From Planctomycetaceae bacterium (GTDB lineage Bacteria; Planctomycetota; Planctomycetia; Planctomycetales; Planctomycetaceae): a DNA stretch of 36,916 bases. The position numbers and the translations under genes were made by a program. How positions within the stretch are numbered: position 1 is the stretch's first letter; the number at the start of each line of letters is the position of its first letter. Shown piece after piece: positions 24,222 through 33,149 of this stretch. Under the pieces are notes generated by a model that saw only the letters and a program-made list of their open reading frames with translations, was not told the DNA's origin and did no database searches. Location: NCBI GenBank assembly GCA_002722955.1, contig PBMZ01000150.1:1-36916 (forward strand). Direction: 5' to 3'.

Positions 24222-25484
24222 CTAACTCCACTTCAAGCCCGTCAACGTACTGGTGCTGGTGCCGAAGCGATCGATTTCGAGGCCGTGGTTCTGCAAGATC
24301 GACAGCAACAAGTTCGAGGCCGGCACGCGTTGCGACTTTCCGCTCGGATAAACTTTGTGCTCGCCGTGTTCGAAGCCACCGCCAGCTAACACAAGCGGCA
24401 GCTTCTTCGTCGAGTGCTCGCCCGTTGCCATGCCACAACCGAAAAGAATCGAGGTGTGGTCGAATAACGTACCGCCGCTGATTGGATCTTCTTTGGCTTT
24501 GAGCAAGTCGATGAGATGAGCCATCTGCGCAATCTGATTTCGCTCGATCAGTTTCAAGGCTGCCACTTCCTTGTCGCGTTGCCCGTGATGCGAGAAGCCG
24601 TGGTAACCACCGGAAAGTCCAAAGTCACCATTCCGAAAACCCGATGACAGCGTGATCGCTCGCGTCGAATCCGTCTGAATCGCCAAAGCAATCAACTCCA
24701 TCATCGCTCGCAAATCCGCCTCCGTCCCTTTCCCCTGAGGCGGCTCGCGATGTTCGGGCTTTGGTTTGGAGCGATCGAGCCAAGGCTGCTGCTGTTGGAT
24801 TTTCTTCTCCAGCGATCGTACCGAATCCAAGTACTCGTTGAACTTCTGTTGGTCGCGTTGCCCCAATTGACGGTTGACGGATTTCGCCTCGTCCAGCACA
24901 ACGTCAAGGATACTGCGGTGACGCTTCATCCGTTCGCTCGCCGTAGCTTTGCGAGCAGCGTCATCGTCGATGAACAACGCGCGGTAAGTCTGCCGCAGAT
25001 CGATCGCGGGAACTTGCACACCCGTCCGAGTAAAACTGATGAGGTTCGACTCGTTCACCTTCAAAGTCATCGAAGAAAACCGCGTGGTCGAGCCAACAAA
25101 TTCCGCAATCTTTTGATCGACACTGATATTGCCTTCGGGAAAACTAGCGGCAACATGCGGTCGAATACCACTAAGCAACACAGGCACACCTTTGTGCCCA
25201 CCAGTGTTCCCGTGATCAAGATTCGAGAACACCGTAAAATCCTGCCGATGCTTCTCCAGCGGCTTGAGTGTTCCTGGCAAATCGTAGCTCTCGCCCGCTT
25301 GTTCTTCGCTCGGAAAGAACGCGTTGCGATAAACGCCGTAGTTATTCGACAAGCAAACAAAACGTTTCACTCGCTCGGTCTTCTCGGCGGCAAGCCCCCA
25401 AGGCCCCATCGCTTCCAACATCGGCAACGCAATGGCAACACCAGCCCCACGAAGAAAGCTACGGCGATTTATTGAAGAACGCAT
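24222..25484 (-). CDS. DUF1552 Tat-exported protein
   Basis: 420 residues from ATG 25484; the frame is open to an upstream ATG at 25514, but the Tat signal begins at the internal Met (MRSSINRRSFLRGAGVAIAL). DUF1552 proteins have a DUF1501-like hydrolase-type fold and occur next to DUF1592-type cytochromes throughout Planctomycetes, as here (2-bp gap). Recognisable pieces include FSNLDHGNTGGHKGVPVLLSG and SGGYHGFSHHG with many conserved His. The product is expected in the periplasm. The enzymatic reaction is unknown. Confidence 0.92.
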   Translation of the reverse strand: MRSSINRRSFLRGAGVAIALPMLEAMGPWGLAAEKTERVKRFVCLSNNYGVYRNAFFPSEEQAGESYDLPGTLKPLEKHRQDFTVFSNLDHGNTGGHKGVPVLLSGIRPHVAASFPEGNISVDQKIAEFVGSTTRFSSMTLKVNESNLISFTRTGVQVPAIDLRQTYRALFIDDDAARKATASERMKRHRSILDVVLDEAKSVNRQLGQRDQQKFNEYLDSVRSLEKKIQQQQPWLDRSKPKPEHREPPQGKGTEADLRAMMELIALAIQTDSTRAITLSSGFRNGDFGLSGGYHGFSHHGQRDKEVAALKLIERNQIAQMAHLIDLLKAKEDPISGGTLFDHTSILFGCGMATGEHSTKKLPLVLAGGGFEHGEHKVYPSGKSQRVPASNLLLSILQNHGLEIDRFGTSTSTLTGLKWS

Positions 25485-25579
25485 AACTGCATGCTCGCTA
25501 TTTGGATTAGGCAAAACTCAGTGGATCAAGTGTACCACACGACCAAGTTCGATTCATGTTGCTTTGATTACCGACGAGC

Positions 25580-26545
25580 TCACGCAAACGCTGCTCTGAG
25601 CATGGCGAGGCTCTTGGGGATGGCTGTGCGATAATCTTCCTTGCCTTCGAACTCGAGTGAAATCCAGCCTTTGTAATCGTGCTTCTTCAGCATCTTAGCG
25701 ATGCGGTCGTAGTCGAGGTCCAGCTCGTACCACTGTCCGCCACCGTAGTAAGTCTTGACTTGCACAAACTTCGTCTTCGGTGCGAGCTTCTCGAGTTTCT
25801 CGTACGGGTCTTCAAGAAAGTTGCCCGTGTCCAGAGTCACTTGCAGCCAAGGCGAGTTGACCGCATCAACGATTCGCATCACACCTTCGGGGGTGAGTCC
25901 GAGGCCCCAGTGATTCTCAAGCCCCATGACGACGCCGCACTTCTCTGCTGTGGGCAGGCACTTCTTGAAGCTCTCGATCACCCAAGGAAACGCGTCGTCA
26001 TCAGTGTACCCGTCCAGCGGCGGCTCGATCCCCCGATTCGCCATCAAGGTGTCGAAGTTCTTGCTGGTTCCCCAACGTCCCGTGTTGACTCGCATAGTCG
26101 GAATGCCCAGCCGGTAACATAGCTCGATCTGAGAAATCGTCAGATCAACATTTCGTTTTCGCTTCTCAACGTCAGGCGTGACAAAGCCTTGATGAGTGGA
26201 CATGCCACACAAGGGCAATCCCAACTGGAATGCGTGTCGCTTCATCGCTTGCAGAGCGGAATTGCTGAGTAGCTCGTTCTGTGAAATCTGATACAACAAC
26301 AATTCGACGCCATCAAAACCCATCTCGGAAGCGATGTCGATGCAACGATGGATGTCGCGCAAGTGCTGATTTCGAAATCGCCAGAGCGAATACGTTGACA
26401 AAGCGATCGGGTTCGGTCGTCGGCCAGGCTTCTCGGGTGAGACAGCCTTGTCCTCGCCAAACGTCGCCTTCGGATCACTCAAAATCGAAGCCGCACCTAC
26501 GGCACTAGCCGCGCCAGCCAAGAAACAACGACGATCAATCGACAT
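25580..26545 (-). CDS. Tat-exported sugar-phosphate isomerase/epimerase-like TIM barrel
   Basis: 321 residues from ATG 26545, supported by GGAGAA seven bases upstream; the longer open frame to 26674 has no matching signal. The N-terminal SIDRRCFLAGAASAVGAAS is a Tat signal. The xylose-isomerase-like barrel (AP endonuclease family 2) shows MGFDGVELLL, the metal-ligand strand GVVMGLENHWG, VTLDTGNFLED, and the terminal YKGWISLEFEGKED. Such exported barrels are common in planctomycetes and some act as sugar epimerases or on 3-keto sugars; the substrate here is unknown. The gene is likely monocistronic. Confidence 0.9.
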   Translation of the reverse strand: MSIDRRCFLAGAASAVGAASILSDPKATFGEDKAVSPEKPGRRPNPIALSTYSLWRFRNQHLRDIHRCIDIASEMGFDGVELLLYQISQNELLSNSALQAMKRHAFQLGLPLCGMSTHQGFVTPDVEKRKRNVDLTISQIELCYRLGIPTMRVNTGRWGTSKNFDTLMANRGIEPPLDGYTDDDAFPWVIESFKKCLPTAEKCGVVMGLENHWGLGLTPEGVMRIVDAVNSPWLQVTLDTGNFLEDPYEKLEKLAPKTKFVQVKTYYGGGQWYELDLDYDRIAKMLKKHDYKGWISLEFEGKEDYRTAIPKSLAMLRAAFA

Positions 26546-26860
26546 AGTATTCTCCATGAAATGTGGTTGGCAGGAGAACACGATCATAGTGCAGTGAACT
26601 GACGAGTGCGATAGCCACCGCTGAGGATTGTTCTGGCCGAAAATCCTGCTTTGATGTCGTCCTGTCGTAGTCAAAGTGACTCAAGTTAATCCACCGATAT
26701 TCTCGCATGTCAGTGAATTGATACGATGAGCGGCACGCTGGCGAAGCGATGAACAAATGCGATATCATGGCGTGCTCGACGCGTTGCCGTCTTTTAGTTC
26801 AGCAATACACGATGGCCCAACTACGCGTTTTCACGGAACACAATTCTCTTGGTGGAAATG
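26546..26860. other. Divergent intergenic region (promoters for 26545- and 26861+ genes)
   Basis: No gene. On the minus strand TATGAT (26588 to 26583) lies about 38 bp before the isomerase-like start and could be a -10 element. On the plus strand CACGATGGC (26808-26816) lies about 45 bp before the dehydrogenase start and resembles TACGATGGC at the same relative place before the propeller gene (33103-33111). No clear -35 elements or repeats were seen. Confidence 0.35.
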
Positions 26861-29563
26861 ATGACTCAACGTAGAACGCATTTGTTGTTTGGTTCGAAGA
26901 TTCTCTTTTTGCTCGTAGCTTTTGCAACATTCACAACGCAAATCGCTAACGCCGAGGCCCTCAAGCTTCGGAAGGGCGATCGTATTTGCCTCGTCGGCAA
27001 TGCCCTGGGCGAGCGGATGCAGCATGAGAATCACTTTGAGGCGTTGTTGCATCAGCAGTTTGCTGACTTGCAGTTAGTGGTTCGCAATCTGTGCTTTCCT
27101 GGTGATGAGCCTCACGAGCGGATTCGGTCTGAGAACTTTGGCTCGCCCGATGATCATCTGAAGCACAGCAAGGCCAGCGTCGTCTTGTTCTTCTTCGGGT
27201 ACAACGAATCCTTTGCCGGCGCGAGGCGAGTGGATCAGTTTGCTGATCATTTGAAGAAGCTCGTTGCGGAAACCAAAGCGCAGAATTACAGCGGCAACGG
27301 AGCTCCGAAGATCGTGTTAGTTTCACCGATCGCGTTCGAGAACACTGGCAACGCGCACTTGCCCGACGGTGCCGACCACAACAAACGGCTGAAGGCCTAC
27401 ACCGATGCCATGTCGGCGGTTGCCAGCGAAACGAGCGTTGGATTCGTCGACTTGTTCACGCCGACGAAAGCTCTGTTCGAAAAAACAGATCAACAACTCA
27501 CATTGAACGGCTGCCATTTGAACTCGGTCGGGTACAAGGCACTCGCACCGATCTTGATGAAGGGGCTCTTCGGCAAATCACCAGCGAAAGTCGACACGGC
27601 CGTCAAAGCCGAGATCGACAACAAGAACTTCCACTGGTGGCATCGCTATCGCGCCGTGAACGGCTACTCGATCTACGGACGCCGAGGCCTGGCCGGATCG
27701 GACGGGACTTACAACAACCGTCAGGTGATGGAACGCGAACGAGCCATCTTGGACCAAATGTGTGCCAATCGAGACCAACGCATCTGGGCGATTGCTTCGG
27801 GCGAGACGGTTTCGCGTGCCATCGACGACAGCAACACCTTGCCTTTCATCAATCCAAAGACCAACGTTGGCGGAGCGAACGACCCCAACCGCAAGCGTGG
27901 CAAGTTGGGCTCGCTGGATTACTCACCCGCCAAGGAACAACAGAAGAAATTCAAGCTGGCACCGGGTTACGAAATCAACCTGTTCGCTTCGGAAGAACAA
28001 TTCCCCGAGCTGGCGAATCCCGTGTCCTTGAACTTCGATAACAAAGGCCGCCTATGGGTCTCGACCATGCAGTCTTACCCGCACTGGAAGCCGAAGAGCA
28101 AACTGGACGACAAAGTCCTGATCTTCGAGGACAACGATAACGACGGCGACGCCGACAAATGCATCGTCTTCGTCGACGGCCTTCACCAACCGACGGGCTT
28201 CGAGATCGGCCGCGGCGGTGCCTACATCGCTCAGCAGCCAGACATCCTGTTCGTCAAGGACACCGATGGCGACGACGTGGCCGATGTTCGCATCCGACAG
28301 CTCGTCGGCTTCGATTCCGCGGACTCGCACCACGGCATCGCGGCGTTCGAGTGGGGACCTGGCGGCGGCTTGTACTTCCAAGAGGGCACATTCAAGTTCT
28401 CACAGGTCGAGAGCCCTTATGGCTTGACCCGCATGCACGAAGCCGGCGTCTGGCGATTCGATCCGCGAACGCACGAGTTCGGCATTCACGTTTCGATGGC
28501 TTTTGCGAATCCTTGGGGTCACGTGTTCGACCGTTGGGGGCAGAACTTCATTGCGGACGCCTCGCCTGGCTTCAACTACTGGGCGGCACCAATCTCGGGC
28601 CGCATGGATTATCCGCTCAAGCATCCGGGCGGCTCACAACACCGCCGAATCGCGCAGCAGACCGGTGGCGATCCCAAGTACCGCCACAAGAACTGGATTG
28701 TGAAACGCACGCGTCCATCCGCCGGGTGCGAGTTAGTCTCGAGCCGACACTTCCCGCCGGAAGCTCAAGGAAACTATCTGTTGTGCAACTGCATCGGCGA
28801 TCGCTCGGTCTTGCAACACACGGTGGTCGAGGAAGGCTCGGGCTTCTTCGGCAAAGAAATCACGCCACTGGTCTTTTGTGAAGATGGGAACTTCCGTCCA
28901 ATCGACATTCAGTTCGCACCGGACGGCTCGCTGTTTATCGTCGACTGGCACAACGCACTGATTGGCCACTTGCAGCACAACCTGAGAGACCCCAATCGCG
29001 ATCACAGCCACGGTCGCATCTGGCGTGTCACTTACAAAGGTCGCGACTTGGTCAAGCCGCCGAAAATCGACGGCGCACCGATCGCCGATTTGCTCGAGCT
29101 ACTAAAGGCTCCGGAAGATCGAACACGCTACCGTGCTCGCCGCGAGCTGGCTCAGCGCGATTCGAAGGAAGTCATGACCGCCGTCGAGAAATGGACGGCC
29201 GCGTTGGACAAGAGCGACAAACAATACGAACACAACTTGCTGGAATCGCTTTGGCAACATCAAACTCAAAACGTCATCGACGAAGCACTTCTCAAGCAAC
29301 TCCTCAACGCCAAAGCTCACCGAGCCCGCGCTGCGGCCGTTCGCGTGTTGTCGTTCTGGTTGCATAAGGTCAAGGACCCGCTGCCAATGCTGCAGAAATC
29401 AATCAACGACAAACACGGGCGAGTCCGCTTGGAGACCGTTCGAGCCCTAAGTCACCTCGGCGGCGAAGACGCGATCGAGACGGCGTTGAACGTGCTGGAA
29501 CACGACATGGATGACTACCTGCAGTACACGCTCGATGAAGCTATGCGGCAGTTGGAGCGATGA
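26861..29563 (+). CDS. PVC-type membrane-bound dehydrogenase with SGNH-like and HEAT domains, no haem motif
   Basis: 900 residues from ATG 26861 with GGTGG five bases upstream (ATG 26858 and TTG 26849 are alternatives). Signal peptide about 1-31, SGNH-like domain about 32-250 (KGDRICLVGNALGERMQ, FFFGYNESF, CHLNSVGY), then a PVC dehydrogenase/NHL-type propeller about 350-725 (LAPGYEINLFASEEQFPELANP, DNDNDGDADKC-like calcium-type loops, GLHQPTGFEIG, IVDWHNALIGHLQHN), and HEAT-like repeats to the end. The SGNH nucleophile position is Ala (A48 in GNAL) and block V reads NGCH, so this domain is probably not a hydrolase. Most relatives end with a CxxCH haem domain; this one does not, and the next gene encodes it. 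Confidence 0.9.
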   Translation: MTQRRTHLLFGSKILFLLVAFATFTTQIANAEALKLRKGDRICLVGNALGERMQHENHFEALLHQQFADLQLVVRNLCFPGDEPHERIRSENFGSPDDHLKHSKASVVLFFFGYNESFAGARRVDQFADHLKKLVAETKAQNYSGNGAPKIVLVSPIAFENTGNAHLPDGADHNKRLKAYTDAMSAVASETSVGFVDLFTPTKALFEKTDQQLTLNGCHLNSVGYKALAPILMKGLFGKSPAKVDTAVKAEIDNKNFHWWHRYRAVNGYSIYGRRGLAGSDGTYNNRQVMERERAILDQMCANRDQRIWAIASGETVSRAIDDSNTLPFINPKTNVGGANDPNRKRGKLGSLDYSPAKEQQKKFKLAPGYEINLFASEEQFPELANPVSLNFDNKGRLWVSTMQSYPHWKPKSKLDDKVLIFEDNDNDGDADKCIVFVDGLHQPTGFEIGRGGAYIAQQPDILFVKDTDGDDVADVRIRQLVGFDSADSHHGIAAFEWGPGGGLYFQEGTFKFSQVESPYGLTRMHEAGVWRFDPRTHEFGIHVSMAFANPWGHVFDRWGQNFIADASPGFNYWAAPISGRMDYPLKHPGGSQHRRIAQQTGGDPKYRHKNWIVKRTRPSAGCELVSSRHFPPEAQGNYLLCNCIGDRSVLQHTVVEEGSGFFGKEITPLVFCEDGNFRPIDIQFAPDGSLFIVDWHNALIGHLQHNLRDPNRDHSHGRIWRVTYKGRDLVKPPKIDGAPIADLLELLKAPEDRTRYRARRELAQRDSKEVMTAVEKWTAALDKSDKQYEHNLLESLWQHQTQNVIDEALLKQLLNAKAHRARAAAVRVLSFWLHKVKDPLPMLQKSINDKHGRVRLETVRALSHLGGEDAIETALNVLEHDMDDYLQYTLDEAMRQLER

Positions 29564-29734
29564 TAACGCTTGTCGTGTGGAATCTAACTCCGTAAGAAAT
29601 GCGCGCAGTGCGCTCATCTTCGTAGCCTGACTCGCCGAGTCGGGCCGAGAATGCCCGACTCGGAGAGTCAGGCTACGTTGTCGCGGCTTAGCCGCTAAGA
29701 CAAAGGGAATTGCCAGCAAATTATCGTAAGAACC
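29564..29734. repeat. Palindromic repeat between dehydrogenase and cupredoxin-cytochrome genes
   Basis: CGTAGCCTGACTCGCCGAGT... (29621-29645) pairs with 29653-29677 with one mismatch around a 7-nt loop. Immediately after it, TTGTCGCGGCTTAGCCGCTAAGA-type sequence (29678-29700) matches the right end of the large palindrome at 8733-8934. A modular interspersed repeat; it may partly terminate transcription between two functionally linked genes. Confidence 0.75.
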
Positions 29735-31645
29735 ATGTCAAAACAACTCATCATCACCGCCGTCTTACTAACCGCTTCGTCGCTGCAAGCTCAACACGAC
29801 CATGATCATGGGGATGGCGAAAAGAAGCCTGTGCAAAGGCCCCGTGTCTTCTTGGACAAGAGTCCGCGGATCGTCGAATACCAGCTCAAACGGCTCGACA
29901 ACGAACGCTTACTTTTGGTTGAGCGAAAGACGGATGACGCCAAGTACAAACCGGTGTACTCGGCGATCCTGACTCGCGAGGGCATGTCGCCGCAATATCG
30001 TGAAGAAGCTCTCAAGGCGCTGGTGACATTGAATAAATCGAGCAACGTCAGGGAACTGTTCGCTGCATTGAAGAAGCTAAAGGGCGACGGTGCTCAGCAA
30101 CAACGCACCAGCCGACAGTTGGCAGCGATGTTGTTGTCGATCTCTGGCAAAGACCTCGAAAGCGAACTGCTGACGCTGAATGCGGAATTCGAAGGCGACA
30201 GTCGCCGCATTCGATCTGTCGCAACCGCGGCGCTCATATCAGCGGGACATTCCACGGTAACGTTCAAACGAGCCGCTGATGCCGGCGACGAAGCATTAGT
30301 CGATTGGCTGCGAGCCATCGAACTAGTGCCATCACCTGAAGGCCGCAATCAACAACGAAAGTTCGTCGATGGCGTGATGACTGATGTCTATTCACCAGAT
30401 GTCGTCAAAGCCGCCATCCGCGCGATTGGCTTTATTCCGGAACAACAAGAACACTCGTTCAACCGCGTCGCCGCTTTCGTTGAAAACAAAGACCTGCGAG
30501 ACACCGCGGTGCAAACATTGCTGCGGATTCCTCAAAAGTCTCGTCCTGCCAAGACTGCGGCAGATCTAGTGGAGACGCTAACGAAGATCGCCGAGTCGAC
30601 GCCACCAGCGAAACGCACAACGGATCAATTCATCGCATCCATGCAATTGGCCGATCAGTTGCTGGCGCGAATTCCCGTAGATCAATCACGCGTTTACCGA
30701 AAACGGCTCAGCGAAGTCAGCGTGCGAGTCGTCGTGATTCACACAGTTGAAGAAGAGATGCGTTACGACGTTCCTTTCTTTACCGTCGAGGCCGGGCGAC
30801 CCGTGCAAATCGTGCTGAAGAACGAAGACCTCATGCCTCACAACCTCGTCATCACGGCCAACGGAGCACTGAAGGAAGTCGCCGACTTGGGACTTGCCCT
30901 GGGACCGAATCCAGGTTTTCAAGGAAAGCCCTACGTGCCCAAGTCCGACAAAGTGCTGTTCGCTACAGGCATGGTCCCGACGCTCAAAAGCGAGCGGCTG
31001 ACATTCGACGCACCGTCGGAAGCGGGCGAGTACCCATTCGTCTGCACGTTCCCGCGCCACTGGATGCGGATGTACGGAGTCATGGTTGTGGTCAAGGACT
31101 TGGATGCTTGGCTCAAAAACCCGGTCAAACCGAAAGACCCCATCGGCAGCAATCGAAGTTTCGTCCAATCATGGAAGCCCAACGATTTGAAAGACGAGCT
31201 AGAAACAGGACTCCGCGGCCGCATGCCGTTGATCGGACAAAAGATCTTCACCGAGGCCACATGTGCTCAATGTCATAAGATCAAAGGCCAAGGCGGCGCC
31301 GTCGGCCCCGATTTGACCGAAGTCTTCAAACGCTGGAAAGGCGACCGCTTCGCCGTACTGCGCGAAATCCTCGAGCCCTCACACCGCATCGATCCGAAAT
31401 ACGCTGTGCGGGTAATTCGAACTTTCGATGGCAAGCCGATTTCCGGCATCGTGCTCAGCGAGACAAAAGAGTCGATCTCAATCTTAGACAACCCCGAGGC
31501 CAAGAAGCCAACGGTAATCCTCAAGGATGACATCGACGAAATGCTAAAAACGTCGAAGTCGATGATGCCAAAAGCGCTGCTTGATCGATTCACGAAAGAC
31601 GAAATCTTCGAGCTGCTGGCGTACTTGGAATCGCTTTCGAAGTAG
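29735..31645 (+). CDS. HEAT-cupredoxin-cytochrome c fusion protein
   Basis: 636 residues. A signal peptide ending SLQA gives a mature start QHDHDHGDGEKK. HEAT-like helices fill about 60-310. A blue-copper domain (about 325-455) has all four expected ligands, H369 (MPHNLV), C437, H442 and M446 in CTFPRHWMRM, with azurin/auracyanin spacing. The PVC-type cytochrome domain has CAQCH (510-514), GPDLTEVFKRWKGD, and DIDEMLKTSKSMMP, with a Met as likely distal haem ligand. The protein should be a periplasmic electron-transfer hub; its position after a haem-less PVC dehydrogenase suggests it is the electron acceptor. The N-terminal His run may bind copper. Confidence 0.9.
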   Translation: MSKQLIITAVLLTASSLQAQHDHDHGDGEKKPVQRPRVFLDKSPRIVEYQLKRLDNERLLLVERKTDDAKYKPVYSAILTREGMSPQYREEALKALVTLNKSSNVRELFAALKKLKGDGAQQQRTSRQLAAMLLSISGKDLESELLTLNAEFEGDSRRIRSVATAALISAGHSTVTFKRAADAGDEALVDWLRAIELVPSPEGRNQQRKFVDGVMTDVYSPDVVKAAIRAIGFIPEQQEHSFNRVAAFVENKDLRDTAVQTLLRIPQKSRPAKTAADLVETLTKIAESTPPAKRTTDQFIASMQLADQLLARIPVDQSRVYRKRLSEVSVRVVVIHTVEEEMRYDVPFFTVEAGRPVQIVLKNEDLMPHNLVITANGALKEVADLGLALGPNPGFQGKPYVPKSDKVLFATGMVPTLKSERLTFDAPSEAGEYPFVCTFPRHWMRMYGVMVVVKDLDAWLKNPVKPKDPIGSNRSFVQSWKPNDLKDELETGLRGRMPLIGQKIFTEATCAQCHKIKGQGGAVGPDLTEVFKRWKGDRFAVLREILEPSHRIDPKYAVRVIRTFDGKPISGIVLSETKESISILDNPEAKKPTVILKDDIDEMLKTSKSMMPKALLDRFTKDEIFELLAYLESLSK

Positions 31646-31651
31646 CGACGC

Positions 31652-32845
31652 CTAACGGTACTCTAGAAACACGACCGATGTGTCGTCGTGTCGTCCGGAT
31701 CCTTCAGTGAAGGCTTCCGAGTCATCAAAGAGGGCTTGCATGGCGTCGACCAACGGAAGCTCGACGGACCGTTTCATCGTCTCAATGATGCCATCGATCC
31801 CAAACTGATTGTGGCGGCCCGGTTTGCTTTCGGGAAATGCCTCTTCCAACCCATCAGTGCAAAGCAACAGACGCGAATTGCCCGGCAAGTGTGACGTATA
31901 CGTGTCGTATTCGATGCCTTCCATGATCGCCAACGGCAAGCCGCCAGCGTCTTCTGGCCCAAGAACAGTCACCTCGCCAGTTGCCAGATCTTGCAACATC
32001 GGTGCTGGATGACCGGCCGAGGTCCACTGAAGCTCGCACGTACCTGTATTCAAGATGGCATAGAGCATCGTGATGAAACCGCCTTCGTCATTCACGACAC
32101 CTTGTTCCGTCAAGTGATCATTGATCGCCGCAACGAACTCGGCCGTCTCTGTATAAGACTGCGTGCGAATCATGCGAACCAACGTGTGCATTGTCATGAT
32201 CGACATTGCGGCTTTCATGCCGTGACCGGACGCGTCGCCAACCAGCAAAACGATGTGCTTTTCGTCCAGACGAAAGACATCGTAATAATCGCCGCCGGCC
32301 ATGGTGACGGCCTTGTCACCGACAACTTGAATTTGCGACGGCTCATAGCGGGCGCAGATCGAGTAGCCTTCGGGCGCATCGATGCTGGCAGGAATCACCG
32401 ATTCTTGCAGCTTGCGGACGGATTCCACCTCTTCACGCAAACGCTGAGCCACCTCACGCTCGCGCTGAGCGGTCACGGCTTCAAGCGTGCTCTCAAGGAC
32501 GGCCTGCAGCATAAACATGTAGTCGCCACCGGAATCGCGGAGCACGTAACTGCTCATTCCCTGAGTCATAAAGCGGATGACACGAATGATTTCCTGTGCG
32601 TCGCAAGCACCCACGATCGACATATTGGGGCGTCGACGAATCGCCTCCGCGAAAAGCTCGAAGGCACCATCGGGGTCGGGCAAGTTTATCGACATCAACG
32701 CGATATCGAATTGATTATCGCCTTCGATTTCGGCCCGAAAAGCATCACCGCCAACCGCAACAGTCACATCGTTGTCGTCGATGCCGAGATACATGCAAAT
32801 CAGATCCGATTCCGATTCGATGTCCCACCCGACCAAAATACGCAT
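31652..32845 (-). CDS. Pseudo-receiver plus PP2C (SpoIIE/RsbU-type) serine phosphatase
   Basis: 397 residues. The N-terminal receiver fold (1-120) lacks the phospho-acceptor: the strand reads IALMSINLPDPDG with Ser52 where Asp is expected; the conserved Lys is Arg103 (YVLRDSGG). A coiled-coil linker (about 125-150; EREVAQRLREEVESVRKLQ) precedes the PP2C domain with all metal-binding motifs: GGDYYD (184-189), GDASGHG (203-209), TDG (330-332) and HDD (386-388). Such phosphatases reverse phosphorylation of anti-anti-sigma (STAS) proteins in partner-switching pathways. Input is probably by ligand or partner binding rather than Asp phosphorylation. No anti-sigma or STAS gene is nearby. The gene is convergent with the gene ending at 31645. 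Confidence 0.92.
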   Translation of the reverse strand: MRILVGWDIESESDLICMYLGIDDNDVTVAVGGDAFRAEIEGDNQFDIALMSINLPDPDGAFELFAEAIRRRPNMSIVGACDAQEIIRVIRFMTQGMSSYVLRDSGGDYMFMLQAVLESTLEAVTAQREREVAQRLREEVESVRKLQESVIPASIDAPEGYSICARYEPSQIQVVGDKAVTMAGGDYYDVFRLDEKHIVLLVGDASGHGMKAAMSIMTMHTLVRMIRTQSYTETAEFVAAINDHLTEQGVVNDEGGFITMLYAILNTGTCELQWTSAGHPAPMLQDLATGEVTVLGPEDAGGLPLAIMEGIEYDTYTSHLPGNSRLLLCTDGLEEAFPESKPGRHNQFGIDGIIETMKRSVELPLVDAMQALFDDSEAFTEGSGRHDDTSVVFLEYR

Positions 32846-33149
32846 CGTGTTTGCCCAAAAATCCGAAAGTCAAGAATCTGCGAGATCTGCTACGATAACG
32901 CATCCGACCGCGAATTGGGAGTGAGCGTGCGGGCATGCATCGAGAAGATCGTCAACACGCTCCAAGTCGCTAAGACGCCAGACCGTGGCAATCAATACGC
33001 GAAGACTTCCACGCTTAGGCGAGCGTCGTTGCGTTCGAGCTTCTGCCGCGAGCGTCTTTCAACGCGTCAATCATCGGGGCGGCATATATAGACTGCATTT
33101 GCTACGATGGCGGAATACTATCGAACCTACATCATGAACAAATTCGCTA
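32846..33149. other. Divergent intergenic region between phosphatase and propeller genes
   Basis: 304 bp without a credible gene. TATATA (33085-33090) and TACGAT (33103-33108, within TACGATGGC) lie 60 and 42 bp before the propeller ATG; the second is the better -10 candidate because a related CACGATGGC precedes the gene at 26861. No large palindrome was seen here, unlike most other long gaps in the window. Confidence 0.35.

Noticed and set aside
24220..24438. Upstream extension of the DUF1592-type gene by 73 codons
   Set aside because: It overlaps the DUF1552 coding region and lacks a signal peptide, while the internal ATG at 24219 begins a clean one.
24750..25475. 241-codon open frame on the plus strand
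   Set aside because: Antisense to the DUF1552 gene, without family resemblance or ribosome binding site.
28159..28881. 240-codon open frame on the plus strand
   Set aside because: Lies inside the PVC dehydrogenase in another frame; Arg-rich composition typical of shifted reading.
31991..33091. 366-codon open frame on the plus strand
   Set aside because: It runs antisense through the PP2C phosphatase gene, which has all family motifs; the translated sequence has no recognisable domain and arises from codon bias on the opposite strand.
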